From: Limonium bicolor
Taxonomy: Eukaryota > Streptophyta > Magnoliopsida > Caryophyllales > Plumbaginaceae
Direction: 5' to 3'
NCBI GenBank assembly: GCA_023374045.1
Contig: CM041780.1
Coordinates: 168,946,085 to 169,010,084 of the forward strand
DNA length: 64,000 nucleotides
Below, in pieces: positions 20,732-33,550 of this stretch. The notes under the pieces are model-generated. The model ran no database searches. It saw only the letters and a program-made list of their open reading frames with translations, and was not told the DNA's origin. Position numbers and translations under genes: made by a program. The stretch's first letter is position 1. Each line of letters opens with the position of its first letter.

Positions 20732-22039
20732 TTGGACTTTCAGGGGAGTTGGATTGACAAGCTTCGTCTTATTGAGTTTTCATATAACAATAGCTATCAT
20801 GCTTCGATTAAGATGTCGTCATTCCAAGCTTTGTATGGTAGACCTTGCCGTACCCCGTTGTGTTGGGATTAGAGCTGTCAAAATTTGACCCAACCCGAAA
20901 ACCCGTCCGTTTTTATCCGAACCCGAAACCCGACTGAACCCGAAAATATTTAAATAATAAACCTGAAACCCGATTGGGTAAAACCCGAAATGACCCGAAC
21001 CCGAAATGACCCAAAAATTTATAACCCGAAACCGACCCGAACCCGAAATGACCCGAAATAATAGTAATTAAAAATTAGCCAAACTCAAATAATATGAAAT
21101 AATAGTGACTATAAATTGTCCCATACCTGAATGACCCAAATAAATATGACAAAAAAATTGATTTAAACTTAGTATATCCGAATGAAATTCAGAATAGACA
21201 TTGTATTGAAGGTTCTGCAATCTATATGTTGTATATTCTTAGAGAAATTAGGTATATATTATATTATATTTTTTCAAAAAATATTAACCATGACCCGAAA
21301 TAACCGAAACCCGATTCTATCTGACACTATTACAACCCGAACCCGAAATTACCGAACCCGAAAGACCCAAACCCGAAATGACCTGAAAGTTTAATGACCC
21401 GAACGGATATTGACCCGAAAAGATATGACCCAAAACCCGAACGGAAACCCGTTTGACAGGCCTAGTTGGGATGAGTCAAGCGAAGCGGTCATCATAGGAC
21501 CGGAGTATTTAGAACAAGTACAAGCTGAAGTTCAGTAAATCCGAGCGATCATGAAAGCAGCCCAAGATAGGCAGAAATCCTATGCGGATGTGCGACGACG
21601 CGACCTTGAGTTCGCCGCGGGCGACCAAGTGTTCTTGCGTGTCTCACCTATGAAGGGTGTCTTTCGATTTGGCCAGAAGGGCAATCTGAGCCTGAAATTT
21701 GTAGGCCCGTATACCATTACTGAGAGGATTAGAGCCATAGCTTATAGGCTATCATTGCCTGAAGAATTGGGACGTGTTCATGATGTCTTTCATGTATCAC
21801 AACTCAAGAAATACATAGCCGACCCCTCTCATGTATTAGAACCCGAACAACTATCCCTAGAGCCGACGATGAGATACGTCGAGACTCCACTACGAATCCT
21901 TGATACGAAGACAAGAGACACTCGCCATAAATCTGTACGAATGGTGAAGGTCTTGTGGTCTAACCACGATGTCGAGGAAGCGACTTGGGAATTAGAAGAC
22001 GCCATGAAGACGAAGTACCCAAATCTATTTGTAGACTAG
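20732..22039 (+). pseudogene. Chromovirus integrase C-terminal part, unit 3, split by a hAT element
   Basis: The core-end piece reads continuously to the hAT ([34 protein letters not shown]). After the hAT, the in-frame TAA (21537-21539) is present, then MKAAQDR to the stop at 22039 is fully open (162 codons from 21551). Confidence 0.9.
20870..21464. mobile_element. Non-autonomous hAT element in integrase, unit 3
   Basis: 595 bp, with the GTTGGGAT duplication at 20862-20869 and 21465-21472. Same inverted repeats as in unit 2. Confidence 0.9.
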
Positions 22040-22563
22040 ATGTCTAGTATCCGTATAGTACGGAGGGTACGACGCGTACCCCTTTTAAGGGGGGTAGAGC
22101 CTTTTTGCTTTTGCATTGCTTCGGGTTAGCATTGCATAGTATGTATGTATTGTAATGGTACTTTGTTGGCACATGTAGTGCTAATTGTATTTTATTGGCA
22201 CAAAGTAGTGCTAGTAGTATCCAGTATGTAGTACAATGAGTATTTTATGTGTATGGTATGCATGTAATGAGTAATGCATTTGTGTGTACGGTATATGACA
22301 CGAACGACAATGTGAAGAGTACGGTGAATGGTATTGTGAAATGTATTGTGGAATGTGTGAATTGGATTGTGCATTGTGTATGGTATTTGAATTGAGTATG
22401 ATGTATGGTATTTGAATTGGTGTATGCTTGTAGTGTAAGAATTGTGAACACCTTGTAAGGTGGTAGTAGGGTGCATTGTGGCAATTGGCTTGCCAAATGA
22501 GTAGAAATAGTAAACGTAAACCTTGAGCAACTTTGAGGGCAAAGTTCCTTAAGGGGGGTAGAT
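22040..22563 (+). other. Chromovirus 3' noncoding stretch and polypurine tract, unit 3
   Basis: Equivalent of 501-1025, ending in AAGGGGGGTAGAT. No gene seen. Confidence 0.7.
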
Positions 22564-22817
22564 TGAAATACCCCGTAATTAAAAACAATGATTAATTAGG
22601 CTAATTATAATTTTAAAAGCTTAATTATATCTAAACAAACATGAGGGAACAAATCCCGAAGAAAACGGACCTTTAAAATGGATTAAAAGCATAAACGAAC
22701 CTTAAAGCGCGTTTTTCGAGGAAACCGGGAAAACGCGACTTTAAGTGAGTCAAATAGACTCGTAACGATTTTGGTCAACCAAATAGTCATTAATAAACAT
22801 TAATGAAGGTTTATAAC

Positions 22818-24286
22818 TGATGAGTGTCTAAATGAGCATGTTTTAGGGGAGTATTTCATATGTTTAATCAACACTTTTCATGCTCATTTCTCCACTCTGG
22901 CTTGTTTCCTCTAGTTTTGTGTTTCATTGGTGTCTTACACATTTATTGTTTAAACAGGAGGAATAACATAGATAGGAGAAAAGTAGATGAAGAGAGGAAC
23001 GCGTGGGCGCAAACGGATCCAAAATCGGAGTTGAAACGAAGAAGATACAGCATTTCGAAGTTAGCCTACCGGAACCGTCCGACCCATAGGTCTGGGTCGG
23101 ACGTGGGTCGGACGGACTTTTAAAAGAACGTGATTTTTGTCCCCGAGCTACTGGAACCGTCCGACCCATAGGTCTGGGTCGGACGTGGGTCGGATGGACT
23201 TTAGAAAACGTGTTTTCGCCCCGAAATTGCTCCTGGACGCGTCCGACCCACGGGTCCGACCCAGGGTGGGTCGGACGGGTCGAAAATTTGCCCAGAAATC
23301 AGATTTTAAAAGGAGAAAAGAGAGGAGAGGGGTATTCGACACAGAACAGAAAAACGACGGAAAAACAAGAGAAAAGAGGGAAGAAGAAGAAGAAAGGGAA
23401 GGAAGAAGAAGAAGAGAAGAAGGAGAAGAAGGCTCACCTCCATTGAAGCTCTCCTCAATCTCCCATGGCTATTTCTTCTCCCTTCTCTTTTGTGCTTTAA
23501 TGGTTGTGTAGTTTCCTTGTAGCTTGGGATGGGGATTTTGCCCCAAAATCCCTAAAACCTCCATTGTTGAATCTTGAACTTATTTTTATGCTTTTTAGTC
23601 TTTGAGCTTAATGAGATGATTATTGGGTATTTATGATTCTTAAACTTGTTGCCCACGATTTGAGGATTAGTTTAGGGTTTTACCCAAATTATCAATTATG
23701 TGTTAAATTGGTTGGTTTGGCCTACCGATTAGTTTAGCATTATTGTGGGATTCTATCAAAATGTTATTCAGAGATAGAAACCTAAACTGTTAGAGACTAA
23801 AACGGTGTACTCTGATTTCGATAATTTTGAGATTAGACTACATTGCAACCTTAGTGGAACTTGAGCTTAGTGCTATCGATTGACCTGGGGCTTAGCAGAA
23901 TGAGAAGTCTCGATTAAATTGGTTAGGATTAGTAGGCCTAGATTAGGTTGCTAATTACTTAAGCGTTCCCGTGGTTTAGCTATGAGTTCGAGGTTCGACA
24001 ATCGGTAGTAAGGGGAGGACGGGTGCAAATATCCATCCCGGGCTACACCTATCCTAGATAGTTAGTTTAGTGTTTATTTCTTTTCTTTATTTCTCCAATT
24101 ACAACCAGAAAACCCAAAAACCCTAATTTCCTTATACACTTTTGTATATACCCTCTTGCACATTTACTAAGCTTATAATTAGCTAGACAGTTACGAAGTC
24201 CCTGTGGATACGACCTTGTTGTACTACAATGATTGGGTTCACTGCCCATAGTTAGCAAGAAAGTTTCAACACTATTTTGCACAACA
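22818..24286 (+). repeat. 5' LTR of nested element, copy 3
   Basis: 5'-type markers throughout (CACTCTGG, GTGTTTTCGCC, TATACACTTTTG). Confidence 0.9.
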
Positions 24287-24291
24287 AGTTT

Positions 24292-24309
24292 TGGCGCCGT
24301 TGCCGGAGA
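24292..24309 (+). promoter_or_regulatory. tRNA-Asp primer-binding site, copy 3
   Basis: TGGCGCCGTTGCCGGAGA, one mismatch to tRNA-Asp. Confidence 0.85.
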
Positions 24310-24414
24310 CTTCGGTCCAACTATCTGTTTAGTTTTTGTGCATATTTTTCATTTCCTTTATTTCCCTCTTTTGTGTATAAATTTGTGTTACTTTTTTTTA
24401 GGAACCTATCTCTG

Positions 24415-25730
24415 ATGGATGGTCTTGATGATCAAGCAGAAGATTGTTACGGCTACACCTCTGGAGCAACCTACGACCAATACATTGATTGTCAAGGGTG
24501 TGGATCCTTTCATATGTGCCCTCCTTGTGAGGATCTAATCTCAAGATCGGAGACTCTCATGGAGAACCGTTCTTATCTGTCAATCCAAACCCCACTGAAC
24601 AAGACATCAGTCGATGGATCAGGTGCCAAGAGAGTGGAGGAGACCAGAAGAGTGCTTATTGTTCTGAGATCACGGCAAGGGTAGATTCACCCACTCTGGA
24701 GGATCTTAGTGCTAGAATGAACACCATCGACATGAACCAGCTCATTACACTAGCTCGAAGGGAGCAACAACCAGAGAGTGAAATGGTCCATGAAGTGGAG
24801 CATCAGACTAAGGAAAAAGACCTTGACATGAACCAACTGAAGCTCTATTCCAAATTAGTAGAGATGAACTGATGATGGAAGGTCTACTAAACCTTGCATC
24901 ACAGCAACCGGAGAGCGAAATGGTTCATAAAGTGGATCACCTTACTGAGGACTTGAGTTGCTCTCTATCACCTCCCCATTCGAACCTGAGAAAACGTCAT
25001 TCAACCATCTGCCTGAGTTCGAAGACAAGCCATCAGAGGACCGCTTCCACCTTGACTTCATGGAGTCTCCTCCCTCTGAAGTCAACTACCGTTATTTCCC
25101 CTCCTTCTCTGTGCTCCACCCAGAAGATGGGGATGGACACATCCTCAACCTTGAGGAGGAGGAGATGCCGCCTCCCTCCGAGCCATCAGAGGAGAGTGCT
25201 ATAATCAACTTCAAGGAGCCACCTCCCTCTGAAGTTGATTTTCATCAAGGCTCTTCCCATAGCCTCACCAAGAAGTTGAGGACATTTACATCCTCGAATT
25301 TGAGGAGGAGGAGGAGCCATCAAACTTTGATCTTCACTTGAAGGATCAAGGCCCCCACCCGTGCACTAATGAAGTTGGGTGGAAGCTCAACGTACACCCG
25401 CTAAGTGTGGAGGCCACCTTCCCATTTGATCCGGGACCAAAGATTGAAGACAAAGTCCGCCCCAGAGTTCACCCTGCACCGCTCACTGAAGATAAGGATG
25501 TTTACATCCTTGAATTTGAAGAGGAGGCTCCACCACAGTTTGATCCTCGTACCAAGGATCACCCACCTCAACACTTCCACCTGATGAACGATCGGTGGAG
25601 TTTACACTTTCACATCCTAAGTGTTGAGGCCACATTTCCTTTTGATTCGGGTCGTTCTTCATTGCTAGATGATGCCCGCCTAACCCACCCGTTGAAGCCG
25701 ACTTCAACGTTCATATTCGATCCCGGATGA
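24415..25730 (+). pseudogene. Acidic-repeat ORF of nested element, copy 3 (frameshifted)
   Basis: Relative to 13621-14940 there are indels near 24569, 24870 (AACTGATGA for AACGCGATGA), 24976 and 25259. The last module (25338-25730) is open to the conserved stop. Confidence 0.8.
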
Positions 25731-27266
25731 CTTCACGGTGGTATGGTCTAGCCAAAGACCTTAAAGAAGGGCCGCTTACCGGGAGGCAACCCGGATTTCA
25801 TTTCGTGTCCTGTCTTTTAAATTCTGTTAGTTTCAATTTTGCATTGTTTTCAATAATGGGCTATTTTGGCATTCTTTGGACTTGCCCTTTTACGCCCAAT
25901 TGGTGGCGTCTGTGTTGTGAATATTTGGAAATAGGTAAGCCCCTCTGAAAAAGGGATGGAATTAGGAACAATTACAAAGGAACCTCTGGCGAAATTTTCC
26001 AAGAGGACCTTCATCTCCAACGATTGAAGGTAGCACCTCAACGACCCCTCCCACTTGCAATTGTGCGGGCACCCTATCTTCCTTCTGCATCTTATCGGGG
26101 AGTACTCGTTTCACCCTTCCTTTAATATTTGCCCACAACGACTCCACTATTTTAATTTCCAGTTTTTGTTTTCGTTCTCCTTTGGTTTTGTTTTTGCTAA
26201 CCCTTAACTCCAGTTGTAGTTTGGTTGCTTCTAGTGTTTTATGCGGGTGCAATTTCAATTCCACACCGCAACCAAGCTACGCTACTTGAGACTGAAGCTC
26301 AAGTGTGGGGGAGTTCTACAAACTCATAGCAATAGCAATCTCAGGGGAGTACTAGTTCCTTTTAGTTTTCGTTCTCTCTTCTCTAATTTTGAATCTGCAA
26401 ATCTGGGGATAGCTTCTGTGCTATACTGTTTGTTTGTGTCCCGTGTGCTTTTCCTTTTGTCTATTTCCCGCAAAGGTCTTCTAGAACATTCCCCGGTTTT
26501 GATTGGTGAACAATGGGGACATTGTTCAATTTAAGTGTGGGGGAGTGACCTTTTCGGTGAATTGTGTGCTTAAATGCTTAATACTTCATGCTTATCTTGC
26601 GATTGTCCAAAATAAAAAACTTGGACCCTTGTGTTGTGAGTTGTTCTCATTAAGAACAAATACTATTATGAGTTGTGGGAATACTTAAATTTTTCTTTTT
26701 GATTGCTTTTAAGGAGCATTTTACATGCGGTGTGGCCAAGTGATCTTATATGGTTGGATTTTTATTGCTTTGGGGTTCCTTCTGTCTTCTTTCTTAGGGA
26801 TTGCTAAGGGGTGCTTCTTCGTGAAAATCCTTTAAGGGACTTGTGAGACGCCATTGGTAACCAACAATGAGAGTTGAGTGTTCTTAAATGCAAAGGCTTG
26901 ATGCCAAAATGTTTCATCCTCTCTCTCTTATGCAAAAGTGAAACAAATGCATAAATCTATTTTTCCTTTTGTTTTCTTCTCAATGCCCATTCTTGAGAGA
27001 AGTTGGCCATGGTAAAAGCTCTCCAAGTTACCTAATCTTTAGAACTTTGAAGCACTCCGGATCATACCCCGAAACTCTAGTTTTTGTTTTTCCCCTAAGT
27101 ACACCCATGCCACCACTAAGAGATGGTTCACACTCCTCAAAGGTTTTAATCACTTTTTACTTCTTCTCTTATCCTACAATTCATGTTAGTATTTGTTAGT
27201 ATTGAGCATTCCTTACTTGCTTGGGGGCTTGGTTTTGCTTGAGGACAAGCAAAAAGTGTGGGGGTG
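25731..27266 (+). other. 3' noncoding part of nested element, copy 3
   Basis: Purine motifs at 26301-26313 and 26533-26545, plus the terminal tract at 27254-27266. No gene. Confidence 0.65.
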
Positions 27267-28747
27267 TGATGAGTGTCTAAATGAGCATGTTTTAGGGGAG
27301 TATTTCATATGTTTAATCAACACTTTTCATGCTCATTTCTCCACTATGGCTTGTTTTCCTCTAGTTTTGTGTTTCATTGGTGTCTTACACATTTATTGTT
27401 TAAACAGGAGGAATAACATAGATAGGAGTAAAGTAGATGAAGAGAGGAACGCGTGGGCACAAACGGATCCAAAATCGGAGTTGAAACGAAGAAAATACAG
27501 CATTTCGAAGTTAGCCTACCGGAACCGTCCGACCCATAGGTCTGGGTCGGACGTGGGTCGGACGGACTTTTAAAAGAACGTGATTTTTGTCCCCGAGCTA
27601 CTGGAACCGTCCGACCCATAGGTCTGGGTCGGATGTGGGTCGGACGGACTTTAGAAAAGCGTTTTTGCCTCGAAATTGCTCCTAGACGCGTCCGACCCAC
27701 GGGTCCGACCCAGGGTGGGTCGGACGGGTCAAAAATTTACCCAGAAATCAGATTTTAAAAGGAGAAAAGAGAGGAGAGAGGGGTATTCGACACAGAACAG
27801 AAAAACGACGGAAAAACAAGAGAAAAGAGGGAAGAAGAAGAAGAAAGGGAAGGAAGAAGAAGAAGAGAAGAAGGAGGAGAAGGCTCACCTCCATTAAAGC
27901 TCTTCCTCAATCTCCCATGGCTATTTCTTCTCCCTTCTCCTCTTTTGTGCTTTAATGGTTGTGTAGTTTCCTTGTAGCTTGGGATGGGATTTTGCCCCAA
28001 AATCCCTAAAACCTCCATTGTTGAATCTTGAACTTATTTTTATGCTTTATTTTAGTCTTTGAGCTTAATGAAGATGATTATTGGGTATTTATGATTCTTA
28101 AACTTGTTGCCCATGATTTGAGGATTAGTTTAGGGTTTTACCCAAATTATCAATTATGTGTTAAATTGGTTGGTTTGGCCTACCGATTAGTTTAGCATTA
28201 TTGTGGGATTCTATCAAAATGTTATTCAGAGATAGAAACCTAAACTGTTAGAGACTAAAACGGTGTACTCTGATTTCGATAATTTTGAGATTAGACTACA
28301 TTGCAACCTTAGTGGAACTTGAGCTTAGTGCTATCGATTGACCCGGGGCTTAGCAGAATGAGAAGTCTCGATTAAATTGGTTAGGATTAGTAGGCCTAGA
28401 TTAGGTTGCTAATTACTTAAGCGTTCCCGTGGTTTAGCTATGAGTTCGAGGTTCGACAATCGGTAGTAAGGGGAGGACGGGTGCAAATATCCATCCCGGG
28501 CTACACCTATCCTAGATAGTTAGTTTAGTGTTTATTGCTTTTCTTTATTTCTCCAATTACAACCCAGAAAACCCAAAACCCCTAATTTCCATTTATGCAC
28601 TTTTGTATATATCCTCTTGCACATTTACTAAGCTTATAATTAGCTAGACAGTTACGAAGTCCCTGTGGATACGACCTTGTTGTACTACAATGATTGGGTT
28701 CACTGCCCATAGTTAGCAAGATAGTTTCAACATTATTTTGCACAACA
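27267..28747 (+). repeat. 3' LTR of nested element, copy 3
   Basis: 3'-type markers throughout, almost the same as the copy 1 3' LTR. Confidence 0.9.
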
Positions 28748-30408
28748 ATAACCAATAAAATTAATTAAACGAGAAAATTCCGGAAAACGGGTTCCGGTTA
28801 GTAAAAACTGTAACAACCGGGAAGTTGTGGGGTGAGAATGCAAATAAGCAAAGTTAGTGTATCCACTTTTGCAAATAAAAAGAAAAAATCTGTAGAGGGG
28901 TGTGCGTGTAGCCGATTGAGCCTCCCCCCCCCCCCCTCACACTCTCTTTAATTCTCCTTATTTGCTAAAAGACAAAGAAAATAAGTAAAAAGCAAAAATA
29001 ACTCTCTCTCTCTCTCCTATTCTCACCTCTCTCTCACGTTTTATCTCACCCTCTCTATTCCTTTTCTTCTTCCTCCTGTGACAGCCATGGAGAAGTGAAG
29101 CCCCCACTTAACTCTCTCCTTCTCTCCTCTTGTTCAAGCTTAATCCTTGTCCAAATGCAACAAAAATTGTACCGTTGAGATCCCCTCATCAAGGAGAACA
29201 CCTTCCTCCTTTCAAAAATCGAAAACAACCAACTTCATCTCCATGGGTGTGTTGCATTTGGAGCTTGAGTACCACCATTAGAAGCACCTTCACCTCCTTG
29301 TCATTTTGAGGTAAAAATATTATTGAAAACCCATCTTTTTCTAGCCCTAGTTGGCAAAACGAAAATTCAAAGTTAGCCTTGTTTTGTTCCTTGTATTCCA
29401 GCCGATTTTGGATTCTTCTTTGGGCTAGGAATCTTGCTCTCTTGCTAGTCAAGAACCTCATTCATTGGTTGGAAGGTAATGCACTTTTCTAAACCCAAAA
29501 AACTAAATTCTAGGGTTAGTTTAAAATGAATGCTAAGTAGTTGGTGTGTATTGGTATGGTGGTTGTAGCATTGTGTATGTGTGAGGAAGAACAAGGAAGA
29601 AGAAGGCAAGAAAGAAAAGAAAAACTAGAAACACAAGGTAATTACTCTACCTTGAGCTAGTTTTATGTGTGGTATTAACAGTTTTGAGTATGAAAATGAG
29701 TAATGTATATGGGAATGAGTAATAAGTATGTTGTAGTATAATGAGGAAAGGTAGTGTAACAGTTTTGAAGTTTTTAAATGCTGTTTAAAAGCCTTGGGAA
29801 ACTATGGGTAGTATATGTATATGTGCAGGAAAATTGGTGTGTTGTAATGTGTATAATGGTGTGTGAATTGGTATGGGAATGGTGAGCTGAGATAATGTGT
29901 GGGCAAAGTTAAAATTATAGGGGAGACTATGGCAAATTTTGCCTAGAAATGAGAGGACTTCAAGTGTTAAGGAAGAAGGAATAACCTAGGTGGTAACTAG
30001 GTGTATTTGGAGAGTGTAAAGGGGAGTAGTTTAGTGTCTTGAAACAGATTTGAAAAGGGTTTAAATAATGAGAAGAATTAGAGGGTAAAGTAATGTATTT
30101 TGAATGCTAGGAGTGGCATTAGTTGAGAAAGTATTGGAGGATAGAAGTTAAGGTGAAAAATCTGTAGCATAATAGAGGAAACAAAATCTGTAGCATTAGT
30201 GTAAGGAAAACTAGTATAAGTGTTGGAAAGAAGTGAGGAAAATTGTGTAAGTGGATGTAGGATTGAGTAATGAGTTTAATGGATGAACTAAGGTGATCTA
30301 GAGGGTTTAATCAGTGCTAAAACATGTTAGAATGTATGTAGGAACATTAGGGAAGAAATGGGTAAGAAGAGAACTGAAAAAAAAAATTTGTAGGCATGTT
30401 CTGCTGCT

Positions 30409-30740
30409 GACCGACCCAGAGGTTGGATCGGTCGGTGGGTCGGTCGGGGCATAAATGACAGAACCAAAACCTTCTGGAACGGACCGACCCAGAAGCCGTG
30501 AGTCGGTCGTGGGTCGGTCGGACTTAAAATCACTGGAACGAAGTTTCTGACTTCGACCGACCCAGGAGGTAGGGTCGGTGTGGGTCGGTGCCGATGAGTT
30601 CCAGGACCGAAAACTTACTGGAATGGACCGACCCGGAAGTGTATGGGTCGGTCGGAACAGTCCTGGGTCGGTCGGGAAAATTTCAAAGAACAAGAAACTT
30701 ACTGGAATGGACCGACCCAAGGGGTTGGGTCGGTCGGCCC
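30409..30740. repeat. GACC/GGTC module array in chromovirus LTR, unit 3
   Basis: Five modules. On the minus strand they produce a chance 186-codon open frame across 30307-30867. Confidence 0.85.
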
Positions 30741-31461
30741 AAACATACAAAAAAAAATATGTGTTAACTCTAGTAATCATATGTATATATATATATATGC
30801 ACACACATGTATATGTATATGTATAGGTGTATGCCATTGTGGTTAAGAATAATAAAAGAACTTGCACATGAGTAAGGAAGCAAACCTAAAGCATGAAATA
30901 AGTTCGTAACCACTTGTAACATGTAAAATTAGTAAGCCTAGGGAAGGGTAATGGAGTAAGAGTTAAACAAATAATAGGTCATTAACCATACAACTCCATG
31001 TATGTTATAGGATTTAATTTGTGAACACCGAAGGACCCGGTAGTACGAGTACGATGGTGAACTGTATGATTTCTTCATGCCCTGTATCCTAACTTGGTTA
31101 CCCCGATTTGTGTGCTTATGTGATCACCAATAAGATAAATGCACGAATCGGACTTTTATTGCACTTAGTTGTGTTTGAACTATATTGTTCTTGTTATATT
31201 CTCTTGAACATTTAGTTTGTATAATTCATGAAACATATGAATGGGAATGAAGAGTATGTGTAAATGTTGTGTACTTGAGTAGTGTATTGATGTATGGTAT
31301 GGAAGTAAATGACTTCTACTAATTCCTAACCATCTAACTCCTAACTTGAGTAATGAGTGAAATGGAATGAGTAGAAGTCCGATATAGTTTCGGCCACGCG
31401 TGAGGATAAGGAAACACAAGAGGTTGGATCCGAATCCTGGATGTAATCTTTTCCATGGACC

Positions 31462-32774
31462 TTGGACTTTCAGGGGAGTTGGATTGACAAGCTTCGTCTT
31501 ATTGAGTTTTCATATAACAATAGCTATCATGCTTCGATTAAGATGTCGTCATTCCAAGCTTTGTATGGTAGACCTTGCCGTACCCCGTTGTGTTGGGATT
31601 AGAGCTGTCAAAATTTGACCCAACCCGAAAACCCGTCCGTTTTTATCCGAACCCGAAACCCGACTGAACCCGAAAATATTTAAATAATATAAACCTGAAA
31701 CCCGATTGGGTAAAACCCGAAATGACCCGAACCCGAAATGACCCAAAAAATTTATAACCCGAAACCGACCCGAACCCGAAATGACCCGAAATAATAGTAA
31801 TTAAAAATTAGCCAAACTCAAATAATATGAAATAATAGTGACTATAAATTGTCCCATACCTGAATGACCCAAATAAATATGACAAAAAATTGATTTAAAC
31901 TTAGTATATCCGAATGAAATTCAGAATAGACATTGTATTGAAGGTTCTGCAATCTATATGTTGTATATTCTTAGAGAAATTAGGTATATATTTATATTAT
32001 AATTTTTTCAAAAAATATTAACCATGACCCAAATAACCGAAACCCGATTCTATCTGACACTATTACAACCCGAACCCGAAATTACCCGAACCCGAAAGAC
32101 CCAAACCCGAAATGACCTGAAAGTTTAATGACCCGAACGGATATTGACCCGAAAAGATATGACCCAAAACCCGAACGGATAACCCGTTTGACAGGCCTAG
32201 TTGGGATGAGTCAAGCGAAGCGGTCATCATAGGACCGGAGTATTTAGAACAAGTACAAGCTGAAGTTCAGTAAATCCGAGCGATCATGAAAGCAGCCCAA
32301 GATAGGCAGAAATCCTATGCGGATGTGCGACGACGCGACCTTGAGTTCGCCGCGGGCGACCAAGTGTTCTTGCGTGTCTCACCTATGAAGGGTGTCTTTC
32401 GATTTGGCCAGAAGGGCAATCTGAGCCTGAAATTTGTAGGCCCGTATACCATTACTGAGAGGATTAGAGCCATAGCTTATAGGCTATCATTGCCTGAAGA
32501 ATTGGGACGTGTTCATGATGTCTTTCATGTATCACAACTCAAGAAATACATAGCCGACCCCTCTCATGTATTAGAACCCGAACAACTATCCCTAGAGCCG
32601 ACGATGAGATACGTCGAGACTCCACTACGAATCCTTGATACGAAGACAAGAGACACTCGCCATAAATCTGTACGAATGGTGAAGGTCTTGTGGTCTAACC
32701 ACGATGTCGAGGAAGCGACTTGGGAATTAGAAGACGCCATGAAGACGAAGTACCCAAATCTATTTGTAGACTAG
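31462..32774 (+). pseudogene. Chromovirus integrase C-terminal part, unit 4, split by a hAT element
   Basis: Same structure as unit 3. The in-frame TAA is at 32272-32274. It is open from 32286 to the stop at 32774. Confidence 0.9.
31600..32199. mobile_element. Non-autonomous hAT element in integrase, unit 4
   Basis: 600 bp, with the GTTGGGAT duplication at 31592-31599 and 32200-32207. Confidence 0.9.
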
Positions 32775-33301
32775 ATGTCTAGTATCCGTATAGTACGGAG
32801 GGTACGACGCGTACCCCTTTTAAGGGGGGTAGAGCCTTTTTGCTTTTGCATTGCTTCGGGTTAGCATTGCATAGTATGTATGTATTGTAATGGTACTTTG
32901 TTGGCACATGTAGTGCTAATTGTATTTTATTGGCACAAAGTAGTGCTAGTAGTATCCAGTATGTAGTACAATGAGTATTTTATGTGTATGGTATGCATGT
33001 AATGAGTAATGCATTTGTGTGTACGGTATATGACACGAACGACAATGTGAAGAGTACGGTGAATGGTATTGTGAAATGTATTGTGGAATGGGTGAATTGG
33101 ATTGTGCATTGTGTATGGTATTTGAATTGAGTATGATGTATGGTATTTGAATTGGTGTATGCTTGTAGTGTAAGAATTGTGAACACCTTGTAAGGTGGTA
33201 GTAGGGTGCATTGTGGCATTGGCTGCAAATAGTAAAAATCAAGAGAAATGTAAACTGTAACCTTGAGCACTTTGAGGCAAGTTTCCTTAAGGGGGGTAGA
33301 T
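32775..33301 (+). other. Chromovirus 3' noncoding stretch and polypurine tract, unit 4
   Basis: Like the other units, but 33218-33290 has a cluster of small deletions and changes not seen elsewhere. Confidence 0.65.
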
Positions 33302-33550
33302 TGAAATACCCCTAATTAAAAACAATGATTAATTAGGCTAATTATAATTTTAAAGGCTTAATTATATCTAAACAAACATGAGGGAACAAATCCCGAAGAA
33401 AATGGACCTTCAAATGGATTAAAAGCATAAACAACCTTAAAGCGCGTTTTTCGAGGAAACCGAAAACGCGACTTTAAGTGAGTCAAATAGACTCGTAACG
33501 ATTTTGGTCAACCAAATAGTCATTAATAAACATTAATGAAGGTTTATAAC

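Larger units (their letters stand above)
22818..28747 (+). mobile_element. Nested non-autonomous Athila/Tat-like element, copy 3
   Basis: The ATAAC duplication is at 22813-22817 and 28748-28752. It has the same structure as copy 1, with a frameshifted ORF. Confidence 0.92.
20732..31461 (+). repeat. Tandem array unit 3
   Basis: Full unit of 10730 bp bounded by the same LTR-to-integrase junction on both sides. Confidence 0.9.
22564..31461 (+). mobile_element. Chromovirus LTR, unit 3, split and 3'-truncated
   Basis: Parts are 22564-22817 and 28753-31461. The C run is at 28924-28936. The TA microsatellite is short here (about 30783-30798). Confidence 0.85.

Noticed and set aside
30307..30867. 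186-codon minus-strand ORF
   Set aside because: It is the translation of the GACC/GGTC palindromic modules and TA run; it is interrupted in the other units.
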